A program made the position numbers and the translations under genes. Shown piece by piece: positions 1 through 9,987 of a stretch of 64,000 nt of DNA; within the stretch, counting starts at the first letter, position 1, and the number at the start of each line of letters is the position of its first letter. Location of the stretch: assembly GCA_910589415.1 (NCBI GenBank), contig OU342637.1:32642162-32706161 (forward strand). Reading direction: 5' to 3'. The notes below the pieces were generated by a model that did not search any database, was not told where the DNA came from, and saw only the letters and a program-made list of their open reading frames with translations. This DNA comes from Malachius bipustulatus. Taxonomy: Eukaryota > Arthropoda > Insecta > Coleoptera > Melyridae.

Positions 1-639
1 TAGGTAAGGGACTTACACTTACAAGTCTCTAAAATTTTCCAATTTACCTCTAAAAATTGCGTTTACAGCTTTTCGAATTTTAAATTTTGAAATAAAATGA
101 CATTTCAACTAATCGACATAACCTAAATTAATTTAGTAACTATTCCAGTGACTTTTTTAGTAACAACTATCACCATAACCAACCTAATCAGTCTTGTTGC
201 CAATCGTTCCCCTAGAATTTTGACTTGGTGGAATCCATCTAATTAAAAAATAAGGTATAGGTATCAGTTATAGTTTCTATGTCCCCGTTACTTTGAGATA
301 CTCATGGTGAGAAACAGTGTTTACGACTATTTGACGCATATCTACTGAGGTACTCAGAGTTAGGGATGAAATACCGATGACTTGAGACCAAGAATCGGCA
401 GGCAAAAAACGGTTATTTTGAAACAACTCGAAACAAATAAGAGTTACAGGTTAATAACCGTGACAGCGAATCACAATCATAAAAAGTCGAAAAGACTAGT
501 CTACTAATAAGTCTCCTATGCCATATTAATAGAAATCAAGCTAGGACATAAGTTTTCATCTCCAGCAGGGAATTTGCATACATTTTTAAATTGGTTAATT
601 TGATGTTCATGATATAGTATTTTTTACATATTAACAGGT
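1..639. other. Left flank, no gene recognised
   Basis: AT-rich DNA with no reading frame or repeat that I can name. It lies outside the ISL2EU-type element that begins near 640. Confidence 0.5.
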
Positions 640-689
640 TTGTTGTATGAAAGTTCAAAAAAAAAATTTTAAACAATAAAAAAAAGCGA

Positions 690-800
690 TACTAAATCAC
701 TGAAATTTCAAATTATAGCCATGTGACCAGAAACGCTCGGGGATTGGTGGGAGCGAATATGACGTCACAACATAGATACGGAAGCGCGCGATGCTATTCT
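690..800 (+). promoter_or_regulatory. Left inverted end and presumed promoter of the YqaJ gene
   Basis: Holds AACGCTC, ATTGG (a reverse CCAAT box) and the CRE-like palindrome TGACGTCA about 180 bp before the first ATG at 948. The same blocks recur before the second copy of this gene at 57.8 kb and, inverted, before the transposase gene at 12.2 kb. That conservation suggests they are promoter and/or transposase-binding elements; function is inferred. Confidence 0.45.
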
Positions 801-947
801 TGGTTATGTTAGGAAATGTAATACGCGTATTCATATCCGTTTATTACGCTTGGAAAGTCGTTCTGGTGTTTGTATTCGCTCTTAAAAGTTTCATTGTTTA
901 ATTCTACGCCTGATAAAAGAGAAGAGACGGAAATCCTATACTTAGTT

Positions 948-1078
948 ATGGCAGAAAGTGGATTTGTTAAAGCTCAGTCAGATAATTTACCAAAAATTGA
1001 TTCCTTCATGTTGGGCACGTTTTTCGCCACTAATGCAGACTTCGTTGGAGCGGAAATAAAAAATATAAAAGCTTACAG
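948..1078 (+). CDS. YqaJ-type nuclease gene, exon 1
   Basis: The first ATG of the open frame is at 948. The exon encodes 43 codons plus two bases and ends at a consensus donor, ACAG|GTAAGT (junction 1078/1079). The N-terminus (MAESGFVKAQSDNLPK...) is supported by a second diverged copy at 57998, which reads MEEDFQKADSHNLPT. The shared start, KA-S-NLP core and following D-M show that 948 is the real start rather than an upstream non-ATG codon. The exon joins 6462 in phase (AG + A = Arg). The 5.4-kb intron 1079-6461 is swollen by the Penelope pair. The whole three-exon protein would be 438 aa. Confidence 0.7.
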
Positions 1079-1410
1079 GTAAGTTGATTGTGTAGACAAT
1101 TTTACATTAATAGTTCGATGACCTAGAAGCAATTTAAAAGTACAGGAAAAATGCGTATTATCGAGGATTTATATAATATTTGAATGTTTTAATGAACGCG
1201 TGGTTGCATACACGCGGCCACATAACTGATTCCCAGCGTTTGGATTGGTGGGACAACTAGAAGAATGTACAGTAAAAATAGACATTGGTCTAGAGCATAT
1301 TGCGCGAAAATCTGTGTATTTAAAAAGAACGAATACAGGTGGCTGCTTCTAGGCAATCAATTTGATATTATTTATTAGTCTTAAAACTGCTGTTTAAATT
1401 GTGATGTTAT

Positions 1411-1424
1411 ACATATAGGTATCT
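1411..1424 (+). repeat. Left target-site duplication of the Penelope insertion
   Basis: ACATATAGGTATCT occurs here and again at 6356-6369, immediately after the right arm of the Penelope palindrome. A 33-bp stretch (1425-1457) separates this copy from the left arm. Penelope-like insertions are known to carry a short extension of this kind between duplication and element. Confidence 0.75.
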
Positions 1425-1523
1425 TATTATAATAGAAGTAATTGCCAAATAAATATATTAATGGAAAATTGTTAAGGGCTATAGGCAAAAGTCTTTTTTT
1501 AAAGTGTGGTCTTTATTATAATA

Positions 1524-1562
1524 TCAACGTTTCGACCGAACAATTTGGGTCATCTTCGGGAT
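1524..1562 (-). ncRNA. Hammerhead-ribozyme-like motif, 3' of left Penelope copy
   Basis: On the minus strand, in sense with the left gene: GAAGATGA, a GACC/GGTC stem with a 10-nt loop, then GAAACGTTG. It is the mirror image of 6252-6290. The first core block is degenerate compared with CUGANGA, so catalysis is doubtful. Confidence 0.45.
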
Positions 1563-1909
1563 TCTAAAATGACAAAAAGGAAACAGTTAACGATATAGCA
1601 GCTACTTACTAAAGATTACTTACAATAATTTGACCAATTCAATAGGTCTGGAAACATTTGGTAATTAAAAGAATTAAAAAATTTGTAATTTCTCGTCAAC
1701 TATTTTCTTTGACAGATGTTTTGTCATTGAAAATTTATAATAATTATTACATAATAGTAGGTATTAAGACTAGGAACAATTGAAATAATATAAATATAAT
1801 AATTACAGAATTTTTGATTGATATTATTGTTTAAAAAATTGTAATTGTAAATAAAAGTAAAAATTAGCTAGGTAGTTAATTTTTGTTCATTGTTTTTTGA
1901 GAATTTTTG

Positions 1910-3688
1910 TTATGTATGTCTGTTAATTTTGTTGTCATATAATAATATGGAGTTGTAAATAATGTTAAGGTCGTTTATATCTGATTTGGTGTTAATGGAA
2001 TTACTATCTTCATTTATATAACACATCTCAAGAAAAATTCTTTTTTGAAAATGTTTTTCTTCTGTGAGTACAGAAATGTCTTCAAAGTTGGCCTCGTGAT
2101 TGTTTTCTCTTTGGTGTTTGGCTAAAGCACAACGTTGTGGTCTTAATTTTGTATCACTCTTGTGTAATGATATTCGTTGTTTTAAATAGGTGGAACATTG
2201 TCCGATGTAAGTACCATTGCAATTTTTACAAGGTATTTTGTAGACGATATCTGATCTTAAAAGGGACGGTAATTTATATTTGAGTTGTGTAAAAAGAGAC
2301 CTATTAGTAATTATGTTTTTTTTGGCAATTTTTATATTTAATTCTTTGAAAACGTTCGAAATCTTTGGAGTGAGATCTGCTATATAAGGTAAAGACATGT
2401 GTTTTGGTAAATTAGGTTGTTCTAATGTATCTAATTGATGAGAATTATTCGGATTTATTCCAATAATCTCTTCTTGATTTTGTCTTGTTTCGAAAACTCT
2501 GTTTTGGTTATTAATGCTGTTATAAAGAATCCTATTAAGAAAAGTATTGGAATATCCGTTAAGTAATAATAATTTTTTAAGTCTCCCAATGGCTGCATTG
2601 TATAAAGAAGTATGTGTGATTTTTCTTATTCTATCTTTCATTTGAACTATGACATTAATTTTCATGTGAAGATGATGATAAGATGAATTATGTATATATT
2701 TTCCTGAATGTGAAGGTTTTTGGTACCAATCTAAGATGATCTTATTATTAATGTCTCTGATTAATTTAGTGTCAAGAAAAGGTATAGATCTTTCATTTTC
2801 TTCTTCAACAGTAAACTTTAAATGATCATCATAATCGTTGAATACATTCAAAATTTCATTGATTTTATTATGAGGGATGGATGTTATAATGTCATCAACA
2901 TATTGGTAAATGAATGTAGGTGAAAAGGAAAGTTTATTGAGAGAAGATTTAATTAACGATGTAATAACGATATTAGCTAAAATTGGGCTAAGACAACTTC
3001 CCATTGGACAACCAAAAATCATTTTATAAACTTGGCCATCATAGATAAAGTAATTAGCTTCAAAAATGAAACTAATTAATGAAATAAAAAAAGTAAGTGG
3101 CATATTAGTGTGTAATTCAATTTTATTCCATTCTTGTTTTATAATTTCGATGGTGAGTTCTAAAGAAATATTAGTAAACAAAGAAATAACATCTAAAGAT
3201 ATAATGACATGTCGTTCTGGAAGTTGGAAGTTATTCATTTTTTCAGAAAATTCAAAAGAGTTTTTAATTGCATATTGGTGATAATCTAAAAAGGCTATTT
3301 TTAGTAAGTTGGCTACCCATTTACTGATTTTAGAAGTTGGTGAATTTATGGTTGAGACGATAGGACGTAATGGTATGTCTTGTTTGTGTATTTTTGGTAA
3401 GCCATAGAATCTTGGTGTTACAGATTTATAGGTAGTGAGTGTTTTTGACATTTGATCATCTATATAACCTTTGTTTTTCATATCTTTGACGAATTTGTTA
3501 TTTCTTGTTTGAAGAGAAGAAGTAGGGTCTTTAGAAATTTTTTTATATATCGTGTCATCATTTAACATTTGTTCGATTTTATTTGTGTAGTCTATTTTGT
3601 TCATGATAACTGTTGTGTTGCCTTTGTCTGATTGAACGACAATGATATCAGGATTTTCTTTTAAAAATTTTTTTGTTGTAATAAACAT
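1910..3688 (-). CDS. Penelope-like RT/GIY-YIG endonuclease, left copy (592 aa from first ATG)
   Basis: This protein copies element RNA into DNA and nicks the target. Penelope reverse transcriptases are related to telomerase RTs. Fingers and palm motifs are visible: RFYGLPKIHK near residue 93, ISLDVISLFTNI near 163, FGCPMGSCLSPILANI near 226, the catalytic YQYVDDI near 264, and FLDTKL near 304. The C-terminal GIY-YIG nuclease begins at VYKIPCKNCNGTYIGQC (about residue 484) followed by LKQRISLHKSD. The YIG tyrosine is intact here. The first ATG is a convenience start: coding similarity continues upstream into the spacer, so the protein is N-terminally damaged. The gene points away from its twin and is antisense to the host transposon gene. 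Confidence 0.88.
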   Translation of the reverse strand: MFITTKKFLKENPDIIVVQSDKGNTTVIMNKIDYTNKIEQMLNDDTIYKKISKDPTSSLQTRNNKFVKDMKNKGYIDDQMSKTLTTYKSVTPRFYGLPKIHKQDIPLRPIVSTINSPTSKISKWVANLLKIAFLDYHQYAIKNSFEFSEKMNNFQLPERHVIISLDVISLFTNISLELTIEIIKQEWNKIELHTNMPLTFFISLISFIFEANYFIYDGQVYKMIFGCPMGSCLSPILANIVITSLIKSSLNKLSFSPTFIYQYVDDIITSIPHNKINEILNVFNDYDDHLKFTVEEENERSIPFLDTKLIRDINNKIILDWYQKPSHSGKYIHNSSYHHLHMKINVIVQMKDRIRKITHTSLYNAAIGRLKKLLLLNGYSNTFLNRILYNSINNQNRVFETRQNQEEIIGINPNNSHQLDTLEQPNLPKHMSLPYIADLTPKISNVFKELNIKIAKKNIITNRSLFTQLKYKLPSLLRSDIVYKIPCKNCNGTYIGQCSTYLKQRISLHKSDTKLRPQRCALAKHQRENNHEANFEDISVLTEEKHFQKRIFLEMCYINEDSNSINTKSDINDLNIIYNSILLYDNKINRHT

Positions 3689-3727
3689 GTTGGATGTAAC
3701 TGATCTATTATCTTTGTTAATATTGAT

Positions 3728-4086
3728 TAAATAAATTTTGGTCCCAAAGAAAGTAATTTTTTAGTGTCGTTTGGTATTGGTTTGTCTGTAAGGATTTTTA
3801 ACCAATTGTTTTGTGTGACGATTTGTTGTTTTTTATTTTGTATAAGATTATTTATTTTATTTATGTTATCTCTTTTAATCTTTTGAAATTGTTTGTCGTA
3901 ATTATGTCTTAGACGTGACTCAAACTCACGAATAATGTGTGATGGTAAAAATTTAGTTACACCCCTAACTTACATCAAATTTCAATAAAACATCTATTAG
4001 CAGATGTAGAATCATTAATTAACCTAGCACCTATTGAAAAAAAGAATCTTCTTAGAGCAAAAACTACTAATATTATCACTAATTTT
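3728..4086. pseudogene. Mosaic spacer: two different 5' pieces of the Penelope gene back to back
   Basis: Read on the minus strand, 3955-3728 encodes an N-terminal Penelope stretch (RLRHNYDKQFQKIKR ... LSLGPKF) and then shifts frame into the shared arm. Read on the plus strand, 3950-4086 encodes the next stretch (HLLADVESLI, APIEKKNLLRAK) in frame with the 4126 gene. A complete element would carry the first piece followed by the second. Each copy has only one. The two pieces meet head to head in the short palindrome AAATTT at about 3953. Confidence 0.65.
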
Positions 4087-4125
4087 ATCAATATTAACAA
4101 AGATAATAGATCAGTTACATCCAAC

Positions 4126-5904
4126 ATGTTTATTACAACAAAAAAATTTTTAAAAGAAAATCCTGATATCATTGTCGTTCAATCAGACAAAGGCAACACA
4201 ACAGTTATCATGAACAAAATAGACTACACAAATAAAATCGAACAAATGTTAAATGATGACACGATATATAAAAAAATTTCTAAAGACCCTACTTCTTCTC
4301 TTCAAACAAGAAATAACAAATTCGTCAAAGATATGAAAAACAAAGGTTATATAGATGATCAAATGTCAAAAACACTCACTACCTATAAATCTGTAACACC
4401 AAGATTCTATGGCTTACCAAAAATACACAAACAAGACATACCATTACGTCCTATCGTCTCAACCATAAATTCACCAACTTCTAAAATCAGTAAATGGGTA
4501 GCCAACTTACTAAAAATAGCCTTTTTAGATTATCACCAATATGCAATTAAAAACTCTTTTGAATTTTCTGAAAAAATGAATAACTTCCAACTTCCAGAAC
4601 GACATGTCATTATATCTTTAGATGTTATTTCTTTGTTTACTAATATTTCTTTAGAACTCACCATCGAAATTATAAAACAAGAATGGAATAAAATTGAATT
4701 ACACACTAATATGCCACTTACTTTTTTTATTTCATTAATTAGTTTCATTTTTGAAGCTAATTACTTTATCTATGATGGCCAAGTTTATAAAATGATTTTT
4801 GGTTGTCCAATGGGAAGTTGTCTTAGCCCAATTTTAGCTAATATCGTTATTACATCGTTAATTAAATCTTCTCTCAATAAACTTTCCTTTTCACCTACAT
4901 TCATTTACCAATATGTTGATGACATTATAACATCCATCCCTCATAATAAAATCAATGAAATTTTGAATGTATTCAACGATTATGATGATCATTTAAAGTT
5001 TACTGTTGAAGAAGAAAATGAAAGATCTATACCTTTTCTTGACACTAAATTAATCAGAGACATTAATAATAAGATCATCTTAGATTGGTACCAAAAACCT
5101 TCACATTCAGGAAAATATATACATAATTCATCTTATCATCATCTTCACATGAAAATTAATGTCATAGTTCAAATGAAAGATAGAATAAGAAAAATCACAC
5201 ATACTTCTTTATACAATGCAGCCATTGGGAGACTTAAAAAATTATTATTACTTAACGGATATTCCAATACTTTTCTTAATAGGATTCTTTATAACAGCAT
5301 TAATAACCAAAACAGAGTTTTCGAAACAAGACAAAATCAAGAAGAGATTATTGGAATAAATCCGAATAATTCTCATCAATTAGATACATTAGAACAACCT
5401 AATTTACCAAAACACATGTCTTTACCTTATATAGCAGATCTCACTCCAAAGATTTCGAACGTTTTCAAAGAATTAAATATAAAAATTGCCAAAAAAAACA
5501 TAATTACTAATAGGTCTCTTTTTACACAACTCAAATATAAATTACCGTCCCTTTTAAGATCAGATATCGTCTACAAAATACCTTGTAAAAATTGCAATGG
5601 TACTCACATCGGACAATGTTCCACCTATTTAAAACAACGAATATCATTACACAAGAGTGATACAAAATTAAGACCACAACGTTGTGCTTTAGCCAAACAC
5701 CAAAGAGAAAACAATCACGAGGCCAACTTTGAAGACATTTCTGTACTCACAGAAGAAAAACATTTTCAAAAAAGAATTTTTCTTGAGATGTGTTATATAA
5801 ATGAAGATAGTAATTCCATTAACACCAAATCAGATATAAACGACCTTAACATTATTTACAACTCCATATTATTATATGACAACAAAATTAACAGACATAC
5901 ATAA
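4126..5904 (+). CDS. Penelope-like RT/GIY-YIG endonuclease, right copy (592 aa from first ATG)
   Basis: It is the mirror twin of the 1910-3688 gene, with the same RT motifs, including FGCPMGSCLSP and YQYVDDI, and the same C-terminal GIY-YIG domain. The one protein difference is Tyr to His in the YIG part of the endonuclease signature (GTHIGQC instead of GTYIGQC), from a single T-to-C change near 5605. Because that tyrosine is conserved in the family, this copy probably has an impaired nuclease but an intact RT. The open frame continues upstream of the ATG through the plus-strand spacer piece to about 3950, so 4126 is an internal methionine of a 5'-truncated gene. It is in the same orientation as the surrounding YqaJ transcript. 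Confidence 0.88.
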   Translation: MFITTKKFLKENPDIIVVQSDKGNTTVIMNKIDYTNKIEQMLNDDTIYKKISKDPTSSLQTRNNKFVKDMKNKGYIDDQMSKTLTTYKSVTPRFYGLPKIHKQDIPLRPIVSTINSPTSKISKWVANLLKIAFLDYHQYAIKNSFEFSEKMNNFQLPERHVIISLDVISLFTNISLELTIEIIKQEWNKIELHTNMPLTFFISLISFIFEANYFIYDGQVYKMIFGCPMGSCLSPILANIVITSLIKSSLNKLSFSPTFIYQYVDDIITSIPHNKINEILNVFNDYDDHLKFTVEEENERSIPFLDTKLIRDINNKIILDWYQKPSHSGKYIHNSSYHHLHMKINVIVQMKDRIRKITHTSLYNAAIGRLKKLLLLNGYSNTFLNRILYNSINNQNRVFETRQNQEEIIGINPNNSHQLDTLEQPNLPKHMSLPYIADLTPKISNVFKELNIKIAKKNIITNRSLFTQLKYKLPSLLRSDIVYKIPCKNCNGTHIGQCSTYLKQRISLHKSDTKLRPQRCALAKHQRENNHEANFEDISVLTEEKHFQKRIFLEMCYINEDSNSINTKSDINDLNIIYNSILLYDNKINRHT

Positions 5905-6251
5905 CAAAAATTCTCAAAAAACAATGAACAAAAATTAACTACCTAGCTAATTTTTACTTTTATTTACAATTACAATTTTTTAAACAATAATATCAATCAA
6001 AAATTCTGTAATTATTATATTTATATTATTTCAATTGTTCCTAGTCTTAATACCTACTATTATGTAATAATTATTATAAATTTTCAATGACAAAACATCT
6101 GTCAAAGAAAATAGTTGACGAGAAATTACAAATTTTTTAATTCTTTTAATTACCAAATGTTTCCAGACCTATTGAATTGGTCAAATTATTGTAAGTAATC
6201 TTTAGTAAGTAGCTGCTATATCGTTAACTGTTTCCTTTTTGTCATTTTAGA

Positions 6252-6290
6252 ATCCCGAAGATGACCCAAATTGTTCGGTCGAAACGTTGA
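6252..6290 (+). ncRNA. Hammerhead-ribozyme-like motif, 3' of right Penelope copy
   Basis: GAAGATGA, then stem II GACC/GGTC closing a 10-nt loop, then GAAACGTTG, downstream of and in sense with the gene. Hammerhead ribozymes are known from the terminal repeats of Penelope-like elements. The first core block is imperfect, so this may be a relic. Confidence 0.45.
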
Positions 6291-6355
6291 TATTATAATA
6301 AAGACCACACTTTAAAAAAAGACTTTTGCCTATAGCCCTTAACAATTTTCCATTA

Positions 6356-6369
6356 ACATATAGGTATCT
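6356..6369 (+). repeat. Right target-site duplication of the Penelope insertion
   Basis: ACATATAGGTATCT, identical to 1411-1424. The first A is shared with the end of the right arm, so the duplication may be 13 bp. Confidence 0.75.
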
Positions 6370-6461
6370 ATAATAATTAAATAATATCAGATAAAAATTT
6401 AAACAAAAATGTTGATATCTTAATTAATTTAATTATAAAAATGAACAAATTAATGTTTTAG

Positions 6462-6658
6462 ATCTGGCCGGGAAAGTTACGGCGACAACGCAGTGGGATA
6501 TGTCCAAGTAAAGAGAGCCGGTAAAATCTGCACGATAAAGGGAAAAATCACTCCGGAGCATAGTGTGAGAAAAAAAGCGTACTCTGTTTTGTGTATTTGT
6601 GATGAAGAGGATGGTGCAGTTATATCGGTACAGTGTGAAGACTGTGCTGCTCACTTAG
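6462..6658 (+). CDS. YqaJ-type nuclease gene, exon 2 (first half of SWIM zinc finger)
   Basis: The acceptor is TTTTAG|A (6461/6462) and the donor is CTTAG|GTAGGT (6658/6659). Joined to exon 1, it reads SGRESYGDNAVGYVQVKRAG and continues to VQCEDCAAHLG. The CxxC pair is the first half of a SWIM-type zinc finger whose second half (GGCKH) starts exon 3. SWIM fingers bind DNA or protein and commonly accompany transposon proteins. Phase checks on both sides: 1 + 195 + 1 nt. Confidence 0.72.
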
Positions 6659-6809
6659 GTAGGTTATATAGGGTTTTGTTTGTAAGTTTTTTCGATCAAA
6701 TTTAGAAGCAAAATATGAGAATAAAGTTAGTCTTACTAGGTAAAATAATTATTTTAGGTTAGTTTTACATGTTTATCTTTTTATAATATTAAAATAATAT
6801 TTCCTACAG

Positions 6810-7798
6810 GGGGATGTAAACATGCCGTTGCATTTTTAACCTGGCTACACCGCCGTTCAGAGGAACCCTCTACAACATCAGTAACCTGCTACTGGAAGAA
6901 GTCTGAGCTGTCATCTGTGGGAACATCGTTGAAATTTATAAAAGCGAAGGACATGTGTACAGGAAGCAGACCAGAACTGAGTACTACCGATGGTACTTTT
7001 TTAAACACGGTGATGGATTACTCAAAAGAGGTACTTGCCAGTGACACACAGCTAGGGAAATATTTCACTGATGTCACTGACATTGAAAAACTGTCACTGC
7101 ATTATTTAATGATTACATATTTTAAATCTTGCAATGATTTTGAAGACCCTCAAAAATTTCTTGACTTTTGTGCCAGGAACATGAAAGAAGATACATGCAA
7201 AAAAGCAACCAAAGCTACCATGGATCAGTCAACTTGCCCATTGTGGTTTCAGTTGCGCTTTGCACGTATCACCGCATCAAAAATGTATGATGCTTCGCAT
7301 TGCAAAACGTTTGAAGGGGCATTAGTCGAAAGCATCTTAGGTGCAACCAAACTCAAAGACACTGACGCCATGAAAAGGGGGCGTAATTTAGAAAAGGATG
7401 TTCTGAGAGTTGTAGAACATAAAATTAAAAAAAAAATTAAACCTTGTGGACTTTTCTTAAATTCCAGGGCACCACTTTTTGGGGCATCCCCTGATGGCAT
7501 TACTGAGGAATGTGTAATAGAAATTAAATGTCCTTCTTCCGAAAAGTCATATTCACAATATGTGAAGGGAGGTAAGGAGATTACGGCAAAGTACATGGGT
7601 CAAGTGCAAGCTGAAATGTATTTTGCAAGTAAAACTAGAGCTCTTTTCTGTGTTGCCCACCCTGATTTTGAGACTACCAAAAATGTTGAAATTATCACTG
7701 TCACCTTCGATGAGAAATATGTTGACGAGTTATTAAAAAAATGTGAAATTTTCTGGAAAAGTGCTATATTTCCCATTGTTGTGAAAAATTTTTCATAA
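6810..7798 (+). CDS. YqaJ-type nuclease gene, exon 3 (SWIM end + YqaJ/lambda-exonuclease domain)
   Basis: The acceptor is CCTACAG|G (6809/6810). The exon opens with GGCKHAVAFLTWLHRRSEEP, completing the SWIM finger, and then encodes a YqaJ-family nuclease of the PD-(D/E)XK fold. Recognisable family marks are CPLWFQLRFARITASK, MKRGRNLEKDV, the catalytic block FGASPDGITEECVIEIKCP (D and the E-x-K triad) and GQVQAEMYFA. Such enzymes are 5'-3' exonucleases in phages. In ISL2EU-type transposons the homologue is the second encoded protein and presumably processes transposition ends. The frame is intact to the stop at 7798, and all expected catalytic residues are visible. The neighbouring transposase gene converges on it from 9598. 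Confidence 0.85.
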
Positions 7799-9597
7799 AT
7801 TTGTATTGTTTCCTAAAAAAATTAATTCGTAGTTAATTGGTAGGTTTGTATATTATATTGCAGATGGAATTGTAAATATTTTTTAGATGGCCGTCAAAAA
7901 ATTGTTGACATTTTTTCATCAATATCCTAATGAAAAATGGTTGCGTGCGCGAAGCATTTCGCGAAAACTATTTCTTTTATTAATGTAAGTAATAGGAATT
8001 ATAATAATGTTTCCCTAGCCACAAAAAAACACGCAACTTTGCACTAAGTATATGAAAAATTCCTAATGCCATTTTTATGAATATAATTACGATTTTTTTG
8101 CTCATTTCAATGTTTGAAAAATGTGTAGAATATTCACTCGCTAGATAATAATAAGATAATAGATAAGGTACATTATGTAAATTACGAGTTTTAATTAATA
8201 ATATAGCAAAATGATTTTATTTTGGCATGGGGTAAGTATCATAAATAGTAGGGTCTATCAATAGTATTTTTCATTAAAAAGTTAGTGTAATACATTTATT
8301 TATTTATTTTATCAGATAAATTACATCTCATACATAAAAAACTTTTGTAATATTATAATCCTGCCGAGAAAAATGGCATTTTCTGTTGGCAGGTCTGGTA
8401 CATACCCCACTTAAAATTTATATTAAAAATTTTCAACATGTGTAAATAAAATATAAAGAAAAACAATAGAATGTAAGTATTTATAAATGTTAGGTAATGT
8501 AAATATAAACATTATATTCTATACTGTTTATGTACGTGCAATGTAAGTATGTAATAATATGCTATTTTTACAGTTGATATGATGTAAATAAAAAAGGAAT
8601 AGTCTTTTGACGTACCTAAGTTTTTATTTTTTCTCAAAATAAAATTCATGTCAGTTTGGTTTTATAATATGGAAAGTTACTAAATATTAAATATAGTTCA
8701 AATGTCATTTTATATAAATAAAGTAGACCCATAATATGTAAGAAATATGCTATTACTGAAGTCAAATTAACTTAAAAAATGCATTATTTCAGAATAATTA
8801 GCGGAAAATAAATTTTTTTTAACAATAAAAAAACATTTTCTTCAGAATATTTTAAATAAATCAATTAATTTCAACACAATCTTACTCAAATTTATACATT
8901 TTGGTTTTATATGGTTGCTGAACAAGAATACGTTACAAAAGAATATGTTGAAAGAAACTGTAGTTTCAAAATGGCAGATCCAATATATATATTACCTTTT
9001 TTTATTTACAAATTTAATACAGCTAAAATGACATAATAATGCACACCTACAGAAGGCCTCCCATTACAATCTACAATAATGATAATAATACAAAAGAACT
9101 GAATTTTACGATATCTTGACATAAATTTTTATAAAATTTATTTTTGTTAAAAAACATTGATTCAATTTTTCTGATAATAATAACAATACATAATAATATT
9201 TATTTAGCACCAGAATGATACACATAGTACAAGTATATAAACAACAGTACATGATAAAATTAAATACACCATCATAAAGTTGAGATTTCAAGTTTCAAAA
9301 AGTCTCTAAAGTTTCACTACCACATTTTTATCCAAAGTTATTGGTTTTTGAAATATGATCAACAAAATCAACTTTATCACTTTTTATAAGTGTCGAATAT
9401 ACTTTGGATTGTGTATTTTTCGAACCAAAATTTTAAGATTTTTTATATCTTTGTTGATGTAATTTCAAGAGTGAAAACCAATCTGATAATAAAATAAAAC
9501 CTATAATTAGCTGAAAAACATAATTATAATAAAATGAAAATATAAAAAAAAAAGGCAAAATTAAAACTGTTTGTACCTCGAAAGTAAGCTAAAGCTA
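7799..9597. other. Spacer between convergent transposon genes
   Basis: About 1.8 kb of AT-rich DNA (3' UTRs and spacer of the ISL2EU-type element) with several AATAAA-like sites on both strands. No coding region was recognised. Confidence 0.5.
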
Positions 9598-9902
9598 TTA
9601 TACTTTAATCAAGTAATCTTGTAAGTTGATAATACCACAAGCTATAATTATTATGTAATCAAGCAAATTGATGTAATGACTATCAACACAAGAATGAGGC
9701 ATTAACATGTGGAATTCCCGTAGTCTGCCAATCACTCGTTCGACATGTATCCTCAATGCAGCTATTCTTTTGGACTGTTTCACCTCTTCTCGGGTGGACG
9801 GTACTGCTGCTGACACTGACGGTGGTCGTACCAGAGTACATTGCCTGGTTTCAAGCAAGTGGCAAATGTTTTTGAAGCCTCTGTCAGCCATGACCGACAT
9901 AC
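9598..9902 (-). CDS. THAP/DDE transposase gene, exon 3 (catalytic D2 and E)
   Basis: The acceptor GATTTTCAG|GT is at 9903/9902; the stop TAA is at 9600-9598. It encodes MSVMADRGFKNI (second catalytic Asp) and RIHVERVIGRLREF (catalytic Glu), the C-terminal half of a DDE_Tnp_4-type endonuclease domain, followed by a short tail ending QDYLIKV. The exon joins exon 2 across an 85-bp intron (9987-9903) in phase (G + GT = Gly). Confidence 0.82.
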
Positions 9903-9987
9903 CTGAAAATCGAAAAGATGCATAAGCTCTATTTTCACATAAATATGGATAATTTGGACCTGACGATCCTTTAGAAAGTAAACATAC

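Larger units (their letters stand above)
1425..6356. mobile_element. Head-to-head pair of Penelope-like retroelements (2,270-bp inverted arms)
   Basis: Arms 1458-3727 and 4087-6356 pair with a constant coordinate sum (7814) from one end to the other, so there is no indel between them. The encoded proteins differ at one residue. Both genes point outward from a 359-bp spacer built from two different 5' pieces. The pair lies in an intron of the YqaJ gene and is bounded by a 14-bp target duplication, which supports a single insertion event rather than two. A mis-assembled palindrome is the main alternative, but it would not create the duplication and the asymmetric spacer. Confidence 0.85.
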
